Below the pieces are notes generated by a model. The model made no database searches, was not told where the DNA came from, and was given only the letters and a program-made list of their open reading frames with translations. A stretch of DNA of 64,000 nt from Pseudomonas sp. B21-040 (GTDB lineage Bacteria; Pseudomonadota; Gammaproteobacteria; Pseudomonadales; Pseudomonadaceae): contig NZ_CP087176.1 of assembly GCF_024748695.1 (NCBI RefSeq), positions 3,155,501 through 3,219,500 on the forward strand. The letters are read 5' to 3'. Positions 1 to 9,489 of the stretch are shown one piece after another; position 1 is the first letter of the stretch; each line of letters opens with the position of its first letter. A program made the position numbers and the translations under genes.

Positions 1-2
1 CT

Positions 3-236
3 ACGCAGGCAGAGAACGCCGAGCGTAAGGTGGTTTTGCCAATGGCATCGCTGAGTGAGCGAGAGACCGAGGTCGTGCAGTTGATGGCACAAGCGATGAC
101 CAACAAGAAGATTGCCCGCACCCTTGGCGTGTCGCCGGAAACGGTGAAATGGCACGTCAAGAATCTGTTCGCCAAGCTGGGTGTGGCTGGTCGGATAGAA
201 GCGATTGCTAAATGGCGTGATCAGAATATCGACTAG
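3..236 (+). CDS. LuxR-family regulator, C-terminal fragment
   Basis: The reading frame is open to the left edge, so only the last 77 residues or so are present. They form a complete LuxR/FixJ-type helix-turn-helix: LSERETEVVQLMAQ, then NKKIARTLGVSPETVKWHVKNLFAKLG. The C-terminal position of the domain fits either a NarL-type response regulator or a large MalT-like (LAL) ATPase regulator; the upstream part needed to decide is outside the window. The gene is codirectional with, and separated by a terminator from, the DUF1302/DUF1329 envelope operon that starts at 587. LuxR-type regulators often sit beside such operons, so control of that operon is a reasonable inference. Confidence 0.85.
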   Translation, partial: TQAENAERKVVLPMASLSERETEVVQLMAQAMTNKKIARTLGVSPETVKWHVKNLFAKLGVAGRIEAIAKWRDQNID

Positions 237-304
237 TCCCGCCAGGACGGTTAGCGTCGACAGGTCTCAGGTTTGGTTTCCGATGGCAATGGCAATAAAA
301 CATA

Positions 305-330
305 GGCCGGCAGCAATGCCGGCCTTTTTT
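305..330 (+). terminator. Rho-independent terminator after the LuxR-type gene
   Basis: Perfect 7-bp stem ggccggc (305-311) and gccggcc (318-324) with a 6-nt loop, followed directly by six T. It lies 69 bp after the regulator stop. Confidence 0.85.
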
Positions 331-586
331 ATTCCAGGTCAGGTCAATTGCGATTTGCCAGCCCTTGCGCTTGCGTTTTGCTGCGCCGTAACGCGGGCAC
401 TTCACATGCTTCCTATTTTTCATTCCCCCCCTTTTTCCCCCCCTCCAACGGGGGTGGCTGCCTGCGCATGACGCAATAGCCTGAGGTCTACGTTAAGGCC
501 CTTTAGTGCACCCAGGGAGCGATCCTTGCGTGTCACGGATTCGATGAACAACTTTTCGTAAACCACAGAGAAGGTGAGCAAGTTAG
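331..586 (+). promoter_or_regulatory. Upstream region of the DUF1302 operon
   Basis: No gene is seen here. The stretch holds two C7 runs (425-431 and 437-443) separated by T5. A purine-rich ribosome-binding site (aaggtgag, 571-578) precedes the ATG at 587. The operon promoter must lie here, but I could not assign -35/-10 boxes with confidence. Confidence 0.45.
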
Positions 587-2416
587 ATGAATAAAAATAA
601 TAAGATCTGTCATGCCAGCATCCATCGAGGTCTTCTTGCTTCGGCAATTCTGACGGGGCTGGGGATAGCCCCCGTACAGGCTTTCGAGATCGATACGGGC
701 AGCCAGGATGTTTCGGTCCGTTTTGACAACACGGTCAAGCTTAACTACGCGCAGCGCGTGCAAAGTGCCGATTCCAAGCTGGCCAACGCCTGGAACAACA
801 ACGACGGTGATCGCAACTTCTCGTCCGGCAGTCCTGTTGCCCAGCGCGTGGACGTACTCTCCGAACTGGATGTGGCCTTCAAGAAAACGGCAGGGTTCAG
901 GGTCAGTGCCAACAGCTGGTACGACCACGCCTATGACGATGTCGGCAGCTTCAATCCATCGACCAACCAGCTCAACGATGGCAAGCCGGACTCCCGTCAC
1001 TTGAGCGGTTATGCCGAGCGTTACAACAACGGTCCTTCTTCCGAAATTCTCGATGCCTTCTTATTTGGCAATACGGAAGTCGGTGATGAGTCGCTGCTCA
1101 GTGGCCGACTGGGTAAAACCACTCAGTACTGGGGTGAAAGCGTCTTGTCCTTCACTCACGGTGTCAGCTATGGCCAGTCCGGGCTTGATATCAGCAAGGC
1201 ACTGGCCGTGCCTGGTACCGAAGCGAAAGAACTGTTCATCCCGCGTACCCAGTTGTCCACCAACTTTACGATCAATCCGCAGTGGTCGATCGGGGCGCAG
1301 TATTTTCTGGACTGGAACGCCGCGCGTATCCCCGAGTCCGGTACGTATCTGGGCTTTAACGATGGCATCCAGAGTGGCGGGCACAACCTGTCGATCATCG
1401 GGGCAGCCAATCCGCTGTTCGGTGAGGCAGGGCCGCTAGGCGCCAATCAGTTCCTGCGACTCCAGAACGGTCATACCTATACACCGGACAAGACGGGCGA
1501 TTTCGGGCTGATGGCCAAGTGGAGTCCTGCGTGGTTGGACGGTACCTTGGGTTTCTACTACCGCAAAACGTCCGACATCCTGCCGAACGTGGTGTTGCAC
1601 CCGACCGCTGTCGGTCCCGCGCAGCTGATCTCGGGTGTGGTGGGCAGCTACAACCAGTTTTATGCCGATGACATTGATATCTACGGTATCAGCCTGTCGA
1701 AAAACATCGAGGGGGTCAGCGTCGGGCTGGATGTGAACTACCGCCACAACATGCCGCTGTCCAGTGTTGCCGCGACCGTCAGCCAGGCTGCGGCCGCTGC
1801 GGGTACACCCGGCTTCATCTCCAGCTTTAATGGCGAAAACGCCGTCGCACGCGGTAATACCGTGCATGCCGTGCTCAACGGCTTGGCAACCTTCGGCAAC
1901 ACGCCAGTGTGGGACAGCTCTTCGTTGCTGGTCGAACTTGCCTACAGCCGCTGGCTGTCCGTCACGGATAACGAGCAATTGTTCAAAGGCGAGGACTGGT
2001 ACCACGGTATCGACAAGGTCTCCAAGGATAACTACGTCCTGGGCATGAACTTCAACCCGACCTGGTACCAGGTATTCCCCGGCATCAACATGTATATGCC
2101 GGTCTCTTATACCGTCGGTCTCAGCGGTGATTCTTCGGTACAGATGGGCGGCAACACGGGCACCGGCAGCTACTCGGTTGGCGTCGGCATGGACGTGCAC
2201 GATGAGTACCGTTTCGACTTGAAGTATGTGGCCAATTTTGGCGATTTCGATATGTGTAAATCCCCCGGCAGCGTAGGCAGGCCAGGCGACGGTGCAACGC
2301 CGGGCGTCAACGGGAGTTACAGCTGTGTCGTCGGTCAACCCACCACGTTTGCGGGCTCAAGTGCCCAGATCAGTGACCGCGGCATGGTCACGGCGACGTT
2401 CAAAACCACATTCTGA
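587..2416 (+). CDS. DUF1302 family outer-membrane protein
   Basis: The 609-aa protein begins with a signal peptide of about 32 residues ending in APVQA and finishes in Phe (ATFKTTF), as expected for an outer-membrane beta-barrel. The mature part is rich in aromatic and Asn/Gly residues in alternating strands and matches the DUF1302 family in length and in its N-terminal pattern (DNTVKLNYAQRV). DUF1302 proteins are typically encoded beside DUF1329 proteins and MMPL transporters in clusters for hydrophobic substrates such as steroids or fatty acids, where an uptake or efflux pore role is suspected but not proven. The ATG at 587 has aaggtgag about nine bases upstream. The DUF1329 gene follows after 32 bp, so the two are cotranscribed. 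Confidence 0.9.
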   Translation: MNKNNKICHASIHRGLLASAILTGLGIAPVQAFEIDTGSQDVSVRFDNTVKLNYAQRVQSADSKLANAWNNNDGDRNFSSGSPVAQRVDVLSELDVAFKKTAGFRVSANSWYDHAYDDVGSFNPSTNQLNDGKPDSRHLSGYAERYNNGPSSEILDAFLFGNTEVGDESLLSGRLGKTTQYWGESVLSFTHGVSYGQSGLDISKALAVPGTEAKELFIPRTQLSTNFTINPQWSIGAQYFLDWNAARIPESGTYLGFNDGIQSGGHNLSIIGAANPLFGEAGPLGANQFLRLQNGHTYTPDKTGDFGLMAKWSPAWLDGTLGFYYRKTSDILPNVVLHPTAVGPAQLISGVVGSYNQFYADDIDIYGISLSKNIEGVSVGLDVNYRHNMPLSSVAATVSQAAAAAGTPGFISSFNGENAVARGNTVHAVLNGLATFGNTPVWDSSSLLVELAYSRWLSVTDNEQLFKGEDWYHGIDKVSKDNYVLGMNFNPTWYQVFPGINMYMPVSYTVGLSGDSSVQMGGNTGTGSYSVGVGMDVHDEYRFDLKYVANFGDFDMCKSPGSVGRPGDGATPGVNGSYSCVVGQPTTFAGSSAQISDRGMVTATFKTTF

Positions 2417-2448
2417 TCGCAGTGTTGCCTGATAACAGGAGATAACCC

Positions 2449-3813
2449 ATGAAGTTTGCTAAAAATCTACTGACGGCTACGTTGGCGCTGGTCATCGCCG
2501 GTGCTGCCCATGCAGCGGTAACCCCAGACCAGGCCGCCAAGCTCGGCACTAGCCTGACGGCGGTTGGCGCCGATAAATCCGCTAGCGCCGATGGCAACAT
2601 CCCGGCGTACACCGGTGGCCTCACCTCTATTCCTGCGGGATTCAAGGCTGGTGATACGTTCCGCCCCGACCCGTTCGAAAGCGAAAAACCACGCGTGGTG
2701 GTCAGCGGCAAAAATGCCGCCGAGTACGCGGACAAGCTGACCGCGACGACCCAGGAACTGCTCAAGCGTTATCCAAGCTTTCGGGTAGACGTTTACCCGA
2801 CTCACCGCACGGTGGCCTTGCCACAGAAGGTGCTGGAGAACACGGCTGCAAACGCGTTGGCGGCGAAGACCGGCGACGACGGCCTGGCGCTGGAAAATGC
2901 CCTGCCGGGCGTGCCGTTCCCTATTCCCGGCACTGGCAATGAAGCGATGTGGAACCACCTCTTGCGGTATCAAGGGGCGGCCATGACCAACAAATATGAT
3001 ACGTGGGTCAATGATGCGACCGGTTCCTCCTCGCTGGCCTCTTCGGGTGTCGCCGGCATCGAATGTCCGGTCTACGATCCCAAGCGCCCGGCGGGCCCGG
3101 TGGCTCCGGATGAGACTTACTACAAACTCAAACTGACCTATACGGGGCCGGCGCGACGTGTCGGTGAAGCCATCCTGGTGCTCGATGCGGTCAACTCGCT
3201 GAAACAGCCACGCCGGGCCTGGCAGTACCTGCCGGGGCAACGTCGCGTCAAGTTGGCGCCGGATCTGGCCTATGACACGCCGAACCCGGGCACCTCGGGT
3301 GTCATGACTTACGACGACACCTTCCTGTTCAACGGCGCGATGGACCGGTTCGACTTCAAGCTGGTCGGTAAGAAAGAAATGCTCGTGCCGTACAACACCT
3401 ACAAGCTGAACTACCACAAGAACCCTGCTGACATCGTCACGGCCAAGCACCTGAACCCTGATTTAGTGCGCTGGGAACAGCATCGTGTGTGGGTAGTCGA
3501 GGCGACGTTGAAGCCGGGCAAACGCCATATCTACAGCAAGCGCACCTTCTACATCGACGAAGACAGCTGGACCATTTTGGCGTCCGACGAATATGACACG
3601 CGCGGCCAACTGTACCGTGGTGGCTTTGCTCATCTGACCTACAGCTATGACGCGCAGGCGCCGGACACCCTTAACCACATGATCTATGACTTCGCGGCAG
3701 GCACTTACAGCGTGACGGGCTTATACGGTGCTTACGGCGGCATGAGCTACATCCAGCCGCAGTCCAAGGCCCAATGGTCCCCTGAATCGCTGGCGGGCAC
3801 AGGCGTTCGCTAA
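2449..3813 (+). CDS. DUF1329 family exported protein
   Basis: The 454-aa protein carries a clear signal peptide (LALVIAGAAHA, cleavage about residue 22) and the DUF1329 fold, which resembles the LolA/LolB-type lipid-carrier half-barrel. Length and C-terminal half (RTFYIDEDSWTILASDEYD) are typical. DUF1329 proteins partner DUF1302 barrels, and the pair is thought to handle hydrophobic molecules in the envelope; the exact role is unknown. The start has an aggag box upstream (aacaggagataaccc). A terminator-like hairpin follows the stop before the next gene, suggesting that the first two genes are expressed more strongly than the next two. Confidence 0.9.
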   Translation: MKFAKNLLTATLALVIAGAAHAAVTPDQAAKLGTSLTAVGADKSASADGNIPAYTGGLTSIPAGFKAGDTFRPDPFESEKPRVVVSGKNAAEYADKLTATTQELLKRYPSFRVDVYPTHRTVALPQKVLENTAANALAAKTGDDGLALENALPGVPFPIPGTGNEAMWNHLLRYQGAAMTNKYDTWVNDATGSSSLASSGVAGIECPVYDPKRPAGPVAPDETYYKLKLTYTGPARRVGEAILVLDAVNSLKQPRRAWQYLPGQRRVKLAPDLAYDTPNPGTSGVMTYDDTFLFNGAMDRFDFKLVGKKEMLVPYNTYKLNYHKNPADIVTAKHLNPDLVRWEQHRVWVVEATLKPGKRHIYSKRTFYIDEDSWTILASDEYDTRGQLYRGGFAHLTYSYDAQAPDTLNHMIYDFAAGTYSVTGLYGAYGGMSYIQPQSKAQWSPESLAGTGVR

Positions 3814-3838
3814 CCCGGTCTGAAGTAGGCGTACACCT

Positions 3839-3870
3839 CCGGGACTGTTCGTTGAGTCCCGGTGGTTTTT
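3839..3870 (+). terminator. Intercistronic hairpin with T-tract
   Basis: Perfect 8-bp stem ccgggact (3839-3846) and agtcccgg (3855-3862) with an 8-nt loop, then tggttttt. It lies between the DUF1329 gene and the YCF48-like gene and probably acts as a partial terminator, since the downstream genes have no obvious separate promoter. Confidence 0.6.
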
Positions 3871-3878
3871 GAGTCGAG

Positions 3879-4961
3879 ATGAAAATGACAATGATCAAGT
3901 GGGTTCTGCTCGCTTCGCTGACGGCAGCGTTGGCGGTGCCATTCCCCCGAACTTCGTCTGCCGGTGAATTTGTCGATGTGCTGGACACTGACGCCATGCC
4001 GAGTGCGCTCGCCAGCCACGGCATGCTCACAGGTATTACGCAGGCCGGTTCGCGTTTGTTCGCTGTGGGGCAGCGCGGCCACATTCTCTATTCCGACGAC
4101 AACGGCCAGGGCTGGCAGCAGGCATACGTGCCCGTCAGTTCGCACCTGGTTGCGGTGCATTTTCCGACTGCGCAACAGGGTTGGGCCGTCGGGCATGACG
4201 GTGTGGTCCTGCACAGCAGTGACGCGGGCCAGACCTGGACCCGCCAACTCGACGGCCGGCAAGTCGGCCCGAACCTGCTCGCTTACTACCAGGAGCAACT
4301 CGCCGACCAACCCGACAATCCGGACCTGCAAGCGCGGGTTGCTGACGCTCAGCGGATGATAGAAGAGGGTGCCGACAAGCCTTTTCTGGATGTCTGGTTC
4401 GAGAGCGAACGGGTGGGGTATATCGTCGGTGCCTTCAACCTGATTTTGCGCACCGATGACGGCGGCATTCACTGGACGCCGTGGCTGGACCGTACCGATA
4501 ACCCGACGGCGCTGAACCTCTACGCGATACGCCCGATCGGTGATGACCTGTTCATCGCCGGTGAACAAGGCCTGGTGCTGAAACTGGACCGTGCCCGGGG
4601 GCGCTTCGTTTCTACCCCGACGCCGTACAACGGCAGCTTCTTCGGCATCACCGGTAAACCCGGTATTGTGCTGGTATTCGGCTTGCGCGGCAATGTCTAC
4701 CGCAGCACCGACAGCGGGGGTAGTTGGATCAAAGTCGACCTGGGCTTACCCCTGAGTGTCACCGCCAGCAGCGTCACGGCCGATGGCCGGATTGTACTGG
4801 TCACTCAAGCTGGTCACGTGCTGGTTAGCAGCGACGACGGCGCCAGCTTTCACCTCCAACCGAACACCGCGCTGGCACCGGTCGCCGCCGCACACGTTGC
4901 CAGCGGCGGTTCATTAGTGCTCGCGGGCACCCGTGGCCTGCGCCTGATACCCCTCGAATAG
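3879..4961 (+). CDS. YCF48/BNR-repeat exported propeller protein
   Basis: The 360-aa protein has a hydrophobic signal sequence (WVLLASLTAALAVPF) and then several YCF48/sialidase-like beta-propeller repeats, each with an Asp-box type signature: YSDDNGQGWQQAYVP, HSSDAGQTWTRQL, RTDDGGIHWTPWL, RSTDSGGSWIKVDL, SSDDGASFHL. The family was named after photosystem II assembly factor HCF136/YCF48, but bacterial members beside RND/MMPL transporters are periplasmic and of unknown function, perhaps an assembly or adaptor partner of the transporter. It begins 8 bp after the intercistronic hairpin, and the transporter gene follows after 23 bp. The start could also be the ATG at 3885 or 3891. Confidence 0.85.
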   Translation: MKMTMIKWVLLASLTAALAVPFPRTSSAGEFVDVLDTDAMPSALASHGMLTGITQAGSRLFAVGQRGHILYSDDNGQGWQQAYVPVSSHLVAVHFPTAQQGWAVGHDGVVLHSSDAGQTWTRQLDGRQVGPNLLAYYQEQLADQPDNPDLQARVADAQRMIEEGADKPFLDVWFESERVGYIVGAFNLILRTDDGGIHWTPWLDRTDNPTALNLYAIRPIGDDLFIAGEQGLVLKLDRARGRFVSTPTPYNGSFFGITGKPGIVLVFGLRGNVYRSTDSGGSWIKVDLGLPLSVTASSVTADGRIVLVTQAGHVLVSSDDGASFHLQPNTALAPVAAAHVASGGSLVLAGTRGLRLIPLE

Positions 4962-4984
4962 TCCGGTAGAACAAAGAGAACTCC

Positions 4985-7417
4985 ATGATGGGTCACTACG
5001 AACTCGACACAATGCCGGTCATCCGTGAGCTGAAGGGCTTCGATGCGCGCTCCGGTAACGCCCTTGAGCGGCTGATTTTCAACAACCGCCTGTGGGTGGT
5101 ATTGGCGTGTCTGCTGGTGACGGTTGCGCTCAGTTACTTTGCGATCACACGGCTGACGCTCAATGCCAGCTTCGAAAAGATGATTCCGCAGAGTCAGCCG
5201 TTCATCAAAAATTATCTGGAAAACCGCCAGTCGCTACGTGGGTTGGGCAATGCGGTGCGGGTCGTGGTGGAAAGCAGCAGTGGCGATATTTTCGCCCCGG
5301 ATTACCTCAATGCGCTGAAGGAAATCAATGACGAATTGTTCGTGACCCCTGGCGTCGACCGTGCCTGGATGAAGTCTCTGTGGACGCCAGCGGTGCGCTG
5401 GACCGAAGTCACCGAGGAAGGCTTCCAGGGTGGCCCGGTGATGCCCGATTCCTATGACGGCTCAACGCAAAGCGTGCAGCAGTTGCGCCAGAATATTGCA
5501 CGCTCGGGGATCGTCGGCAGCCTGATCGGTAACAACTTCAAGTCGAGCATGATCTTCGTGCCGCTGCTAGAAAAAGACCCGGTCACAGGCGAAGGAATCG
5601 ACTACCACCAGTTTTCGAAAAACCTGGAAGAGAAACTGCGCGACAAGTATGAGTTTGAAGGACATGTTCGCGTCAGTGGGGAAGAGGGCAAAGGCCCGAT
5701 CAAGATCCGGGTGATCGGCTTCGCCAAACTGGTCGGCGACCTGTTGGATGGCCTGATGCAAGTCATGCTGTACTTCGGTGCCGCCGCCTTGATTGCCACG
5801 GCGATTATTTTTTACTTCACCCGGTGTGTGCGCAGCACCGCACTGGTGATCCTGTGTTCGGTGGTGGCGGTCGCCTGGCAGTTGGGCCTTGTAGCGCTGT
5901 TCGGTTTTGCGCTCGATCCGTTCTCGATGTTGGTGCCGTTCCTGGTGTTTGCCATTGGCGTGTCCCATGGCGCGCAGAAGATGAACGGGATCATGCAGGA
6001 CGTCGGCCGCGGCACGCACCAACTCGTCGCCGCGCGGTATACCTTCCGCCGCTTGTTTCTCGCCGGTCTGACCGCGCTGCTCGCCGATGCCGTGGGTTTT
6101 GCGGTGCTGATGCTGATCGACATCCCGGTGATCCAGGACCTGGCGATCACCGCGAGCATCGGCGTCGCGGTGCTGATTTTCACAAACCTGGTGCTGCTGC
6201 CGGTGCTGCTGTCCTATTGTGGCGTCAGCACAAAGGCCGCGGTGCGCAGTTTGCGTGCAGAAAATCAGGAGCTGCGCGGTAAGGGGGTGGGCGTGGTCTG
6301 GACCTTTCTGGACCGCTTCACTGAGCGCCGCTGGGCAACGGTTGCCGTGGGCATTGCAGGTTTGCTGGCCGTCGGCGGTCTCGTCGTCAGCAGTCACCTG
6401 AAGATTGGTGACCTTGACCCCGGTGCCCCTGAACTACGCTCGGACTCACGCTACAACCGCGACAATGCCTACATCACCGCCAACTACTCGCTGTCCAGCG
6501 ATCAGTTCGCGATCATGCTCAAGACCCCCTCTGAAGGTTGCTTGAAGTACGAAACGCTGGTGGAAGCCGATCGCTTGGGCTGGTTGCTGCAGCTGCAACC
6601 GGGCGTACAAACCACGGTGTCGCTGGTGAACGCGGTTCAGCAAATCACGGCCGGTTCCTACGAGGGCAATCCGAAATGGCAGACCATCGCCCGCAACCAG
6701 AATGTGCTGAACTACGGCGCCCAGCAGGCCTCGGTCAGCAGCCCTGATTTGTTCAACAACGATTGTTCGATGATGCCGATCGTGGCCTATCTGTCGGATC
6801 ACAAGGCCGAGACGCTGAACCGCGTGGTGCAGGTGGCCGAAACCTTCGCCCGTGAACACAGTACCGGTGACCGTCAGTTCATGCTCGCCGCCGGCAGTGC
6901 CGGGATCGAGGCTGCGACCAATATTGTGGTGCGCGAGGCCAACCACACCATGCTGCTGTACGTTTACGGCGCGGTGATTGTTCTGTGTTTCATTACCTTC
7001 GGCAGTTGGCGCGCGGTGGTGGTGGCCGTCGTGCCGCTGATGCTGACCTCGATCTTGTGTGAAGCGTTGATGGTCTGGCTGGGCATGGGCGTGAAGGTGG
7101 CCACGTTGCCCGTCATCGCATTGGGTGTGGGGATCGGTGTGGATTACGCCCTGTACCTGCTGAGCGTGCAATTGGCGCAGCAACGTGCTGATTTGTCGTT
7201 GACCGAGGCCTACAAGAATGCAGTGGCCTTTACCGGCAAGGTGGTTGCACTGGTCGGCATTACCCTGGCCGCGGGCGTGATCACCTGGGCCTGGTCGCCG
7301 ATCAAATTTCAGGCAGACATGGGGATTTTGCTGACGTTCATGTTCATCTGGAACATGGTCGGGGCACTGGTGCTGATCCCGGCGCTGTCGCACTTTCTGT
7401 TGCGCAAAGTGCGATAA
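4985..7417 (+). CDS. MMPL/RND superfamily transporter
   Basis: The 810-aa inner-membrane protein has the duplicated RND layout. A first membrane segment (about residues 36-56) is followed by a periplasmic domain, then a bundle of segments (about 255-410). A second segment near residue 450 is followed by a second periplasmic domain and a second bundle (about 655-800). The C-terminal bundle contains GVGIGVDYALYLLSVQLA, where the Asp is typical of the proton-relay helix in MMPL proteins. It is shorter than AcrB-type pumps and resembles hopanoid/sterol-type or MmpL-like exporters of lipids. It is the last gene of the DUF1302-DUF1329-YCF48 operon, which suggests movement of a hydrophobic compound across the envelope. 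Confidence 0.9.
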   Translation: MMGHYELDTMPVIRELKGFDARSGNALERLIFNNRLWVVLACLLVTVALSYFAITRLTLNASFEKMIPQSQPFIKNYLENRQSLRGLGNAVRVVVESSSGDIFAPDYLNALKEINDELFVTPGVDRAWMKSLWTPAVRWTEVTEEGFQGGPVMPDSYDGSTQSVQQLRQNIARSGIVGSLIGNNFKSSMIFVPLLEKDPVTGEGIDYHQFSKNLEEKLRDKYEFEGHVRVSGEEGKGPIKIRVIGFAKLVGDLLDGLMQVMLYFGAAALIATAIIFYFTRCVRSTALVILCSVVAVAWQLGLVALFGFALDPFSMLVPFLVFAIGVSHGAQKMNGIMQDVGRGTHQLVAARYTFRRLFLAGLTALLADAVGFAVLMLIDIPVIQDLAITASIGVAVLIFTNLVLLPVLLSYCGVSTKAAVRSLRAENQELRGKGVGVVWTFLDRFTERRWATVAVGIAGLLAVGGLVVSSHLKIGDLDPGAPELRSDSRYNRDNAYITANYSLSSDQFAIMLKTPSEGCLKYETLVEADRLGWLLQLQPGVQTTVSLVNAVQQITAGSYEGNPKWQTIARNQNVLNYGAQQASVSSPDLFNNDCSMMPIVAYLSDHKAETLNRVVQVAETFAREHSTGDRQFMLAAGSAGIEAATNIVVREANHTMLLYVYGAVIVLCFITFGSWRAVVVAVVPLMLTSILCEALMVWLGMGVKVATLPVIALGVGIGVDYALYLLSVQLAQQRADLSLTEAYKNAVAFTGKVVALVGITLAAGVITWAWSPIKFQADMGILLTFMFIWNMVGALVLIPALSHFLLRKVR

Positions 7418-7447
7418 GGCCAACCAACCTATACAAACCCATATTAG

Positions 7448-7506
7448 GAGTCCGGCTTGCTGGCGATGGCTGACGTTAAAGACGCCATCGCCGGCCAGCC
7501 GGACTC
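7448..7506. repeat. REP-like long inverted repeat after the transporter operon
   Basis: Arms of 22 bp (7449-7470 and 7484-7505) match with two mismatches around a 13-nt loop. The arm end ggcgatggc resembles Pseudomonas REP/BIME sequences. No T-tract follows. It may end or stabilise the upstream operon transcript. Confidence 0.65.
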
Positions 7507-7558
7507 TTGCATTTCGTTCTGTGTTGCCCCGCGAGCCTTGCGTTATCCTCGATCAAAG

Positions 7559-7586
7559 GCAGGCGTGTGCCTGCTCGCGATAGCGG
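7559..7586. repeat. REP-like fragment with small hairpin
   Basis: Perfect 6-bp stem gcaggc/gcctgc with gtgt loop (7559-7574) runs into tcgcgatagcgg, a sequence often seen in Pseudomonas REP elements. Probably a degenerate REP copy. Confidence 0.4.
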
Positions 7587-7617
7587 ACTGACACACGGGC
7601 CGGAGCCTTCTTCTTGC

Positions 7618-7644
7618 AAAAAAAAGCCCGGTCATTAACCGGGC
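7618..7644 (-). terminator. Rho-independent terminator of the minus-strand catabolic operon
   Basis: Perfect 7-bp stem accgggt-type arms (7626-7632 and 7638-7644) with a 5-nt loop; on the minus strand it is followed by eight T (7618-7625). It closes the operon whose last gene ends at 7738. Confidence 0.85.
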
Positions 7645-7737
7645 GAATGCGTTGCTTGCTTGTCTACGAGGTCCTGGCGGCCAACAAGTTAACCCTCTGT
7701 CGCCGTGGATGCCGGTTGCTGAACACCGGCGCGAACC

Positions 7738-9306
7738 TCAGTTAACGTTGCTCAGACGGTTTTCCCAGAACGGTTTGCGCAGTTCGTTCTTTAGCACCTT
7801 GCCAATGCTGGACATCGGCAGCGCCTCACGGAACTCGATGCTACGTGGCAACTTGTAGCCAGCAATGAGAGCACGGCAGTGTGCGATCACTTCGATTTCA
7901 GGCACGCTGGCGCCCGGCTTGAGGACGATCACCGCGTGCACCGTTTCCCCCCACTTGTCGCAAGGGATGCCAATGACCGCCGCCTGGGCAACGGACGGAT
8001 GGCTGACAATGGCGTTTTCGACTTCAGCAGTAAAGATGTTCTCGCCGCCGCTGACGATCATGTCCTTCAAGCGATCGCAGATGTAAATGAAACCGTCGGC
8101 GTCCATGTAGCCGCCGTCACCGGTATGCATCCAGCCGCCGCGTAACGCTTCGGCGGTGGCCTCCGGCTTGTTCCAGTAACCGAGCATGACGTTCGGCCCG
8201 CGCACAAGAATCTCGCCGACTGTACCACGGGGTACTTCACGGTCCTCGGCATCGGCGATGCGGATTTCCACGCAACTGATCGGCAGCCCGGCCGAATACA
8301 TCTTGCCGCTGCGCTGATGTTCCTCACAGTGGTATTCGGCACCCAGCATAGTGATCCCGGGCGCCATTTCGGTCATGCCATAGCCTTGGGCGAACTGGGC
8401 CGCCGGGAAGGTCTGACGGGCGCGATTGAGCAAGACGGGGGTGATGGGCGAGGCGCCGTAGGTGATTTCCCGAAGCGAGCTCAGGTCCAGTGCTGTTCGG
8501 GGGGGATTTGCCTGGTGCCAGTCGAGGAGCATTTGCAGCATGGTCGGCGCCAAGAAGGTGTCGGTGGCTTGCTCCTGGCTGATCTGCTCGAGCACCTCTT
8601 GCGTTTTGAAGGCCGGCAGCACGATATGCATACCACCGCTGAGGAACAGCACGACAATCGCGGCCAGGTCGGCCAGATGGAACATCGGCATGGCGTGCAG
8701 GTAGCGCGTATGTGTGCCATAGCCCACACGATCCTGGTTGGCGAGGGCGGAGATACCGATGTTGTTGTGACTGAGCATGACGCCTTTGGGAAAACCGGTG
8801 GTGCCGCCGGTGTAGAAAATTCCCAGCAGGGCGTCGCCGCATCGGTGTGCGTCTTCCACCGGTTCATTTTCGGCGATCAGCGTTTCGTAATTGAGCATGC
8901 CCTCGGGTGTTTCGCCGTCACCGGCGTAGATCATCAACCGAACGCTCTTTGCCTCGACAGCTACCTGGGTACCCAGCTTTTGAAAGGCGTCGTCGACGAT
9001 TAACACGCAGGTCTGCGAGTCATTCAGGGAATAGACGATTTCTGCCGCGCTCCAGCGGATATTCACCGGGTTGAGCACGGCATCGGCCCATGGCACTGCC
9101 TGGTAATACTCGATGTAGCGTTGGGAATTGAGTGAGAGCATTGCCACACGCTCACCACTGGCCACGCCTAGGCGTTTGAGCGCGCCAGCGAGCCGGGCAA
9201 CGCGATCAGCCAACTGAGCGAAAGTCACACTGCGGCCTTGAAAACGGATTGCCGTGGCATTGGGGCGCTGCTGTCGATGGCGTTGCAGCCCTTGAGTCAT
9301 GTACAT
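7738..9306 (-). CDS. Acyl-CoA synthetase (AMP-forming, FadD-like)
   Basis: The 522-aa enzyme activates a carboxylic acid to its CoA thioester through an acyl-adenylate. It shows the ANL-superfamily signatures in order: YTGGTTGFPKGV (A3), GYGMTEMAP (A5), HTGDGGYMDADGF (A7), DRLKDMIVSGGENI (A8), and the C-terminal catalytic lysine in SSIGKVLKNE (Lys503). I chose the ATG at 9306 because ggagg lies five bases upstream; an in-frame extension to 9423 exists but lacks a site and is not protein-like. It is the last gene of the minus-strand beta-oxidation operon. The exact acid is unknown; neighbours suggest a branched or bulky acid. Confidence 0.92.
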   Translation of the reverse strand: MYMTQGLQRHRQQRPNATAIRFQGRSVTFAQLADRVARLAGALKRLGVASGERVAMLSLNSQRYIEYYQAVPWADAVLNPVNIRWSAAEIVYSLNDSQTCVLIVDDAFQKLGTQVAVEAKSVRLMIYAGDGETPEGMLNYETLIAENEPVEDAHRCGDALLGIFYTGGTTGFPKGVMLSHNNIGISALANQDRVGYGTHTRYLHAMPMFHLADLAAIVVLFLSGGMHIVLPAFKTQEVLEQISQEQATDTFLAPTMLQMLLDWHQANPPRTALDLSSLREITYGASPITPVLLNRARQTFPAAQFAQGYGMTEMAPGITMLGAEYHCEEHQRSGKMYSAGLPISCVEIRIADAEDREVPRGTVGEILVRGPNVMLGYWNKPEATAEALRGGWMHTGDGGYMDADGFIYICDRLKDMIVSGGENIFTAEVENAIVSHPSVAQAAVIGIPCDKWGETVHAVIVLKPGASVPEIEVIAHCRALIAGYKLPRSIEFREALPMSSIGKVLKNELRKPFWENRLSNVN

Positions 9307-9489
9307 CGAAACCTCCAATCTTATTTTTGTAAGGACTCCTTGCTTTCTCGCTGTCGCCGGCCAGGCAGCCGGGCGGAACGTCGATGTCATCGAAAGTGAT
9401 TGGCAAGGTGTCCTGGATGCCACTTTTTCATTGTCCGGGCATTCTTCCAGCCTTGGGCGGGAAGAGTGCCCGGGGAGACGAACGGCCGT

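Noticed and set aside
1436..2338. 300-codon minus-strand open frame
   Set aside because: Shadow of the DUF1302 gene.
7738..9423. Longer form of the acyl-CoA synthetase
   Set aside because: The extra 39 residues are not family-like, and a good ribosome-binding site supports the start at 9306.
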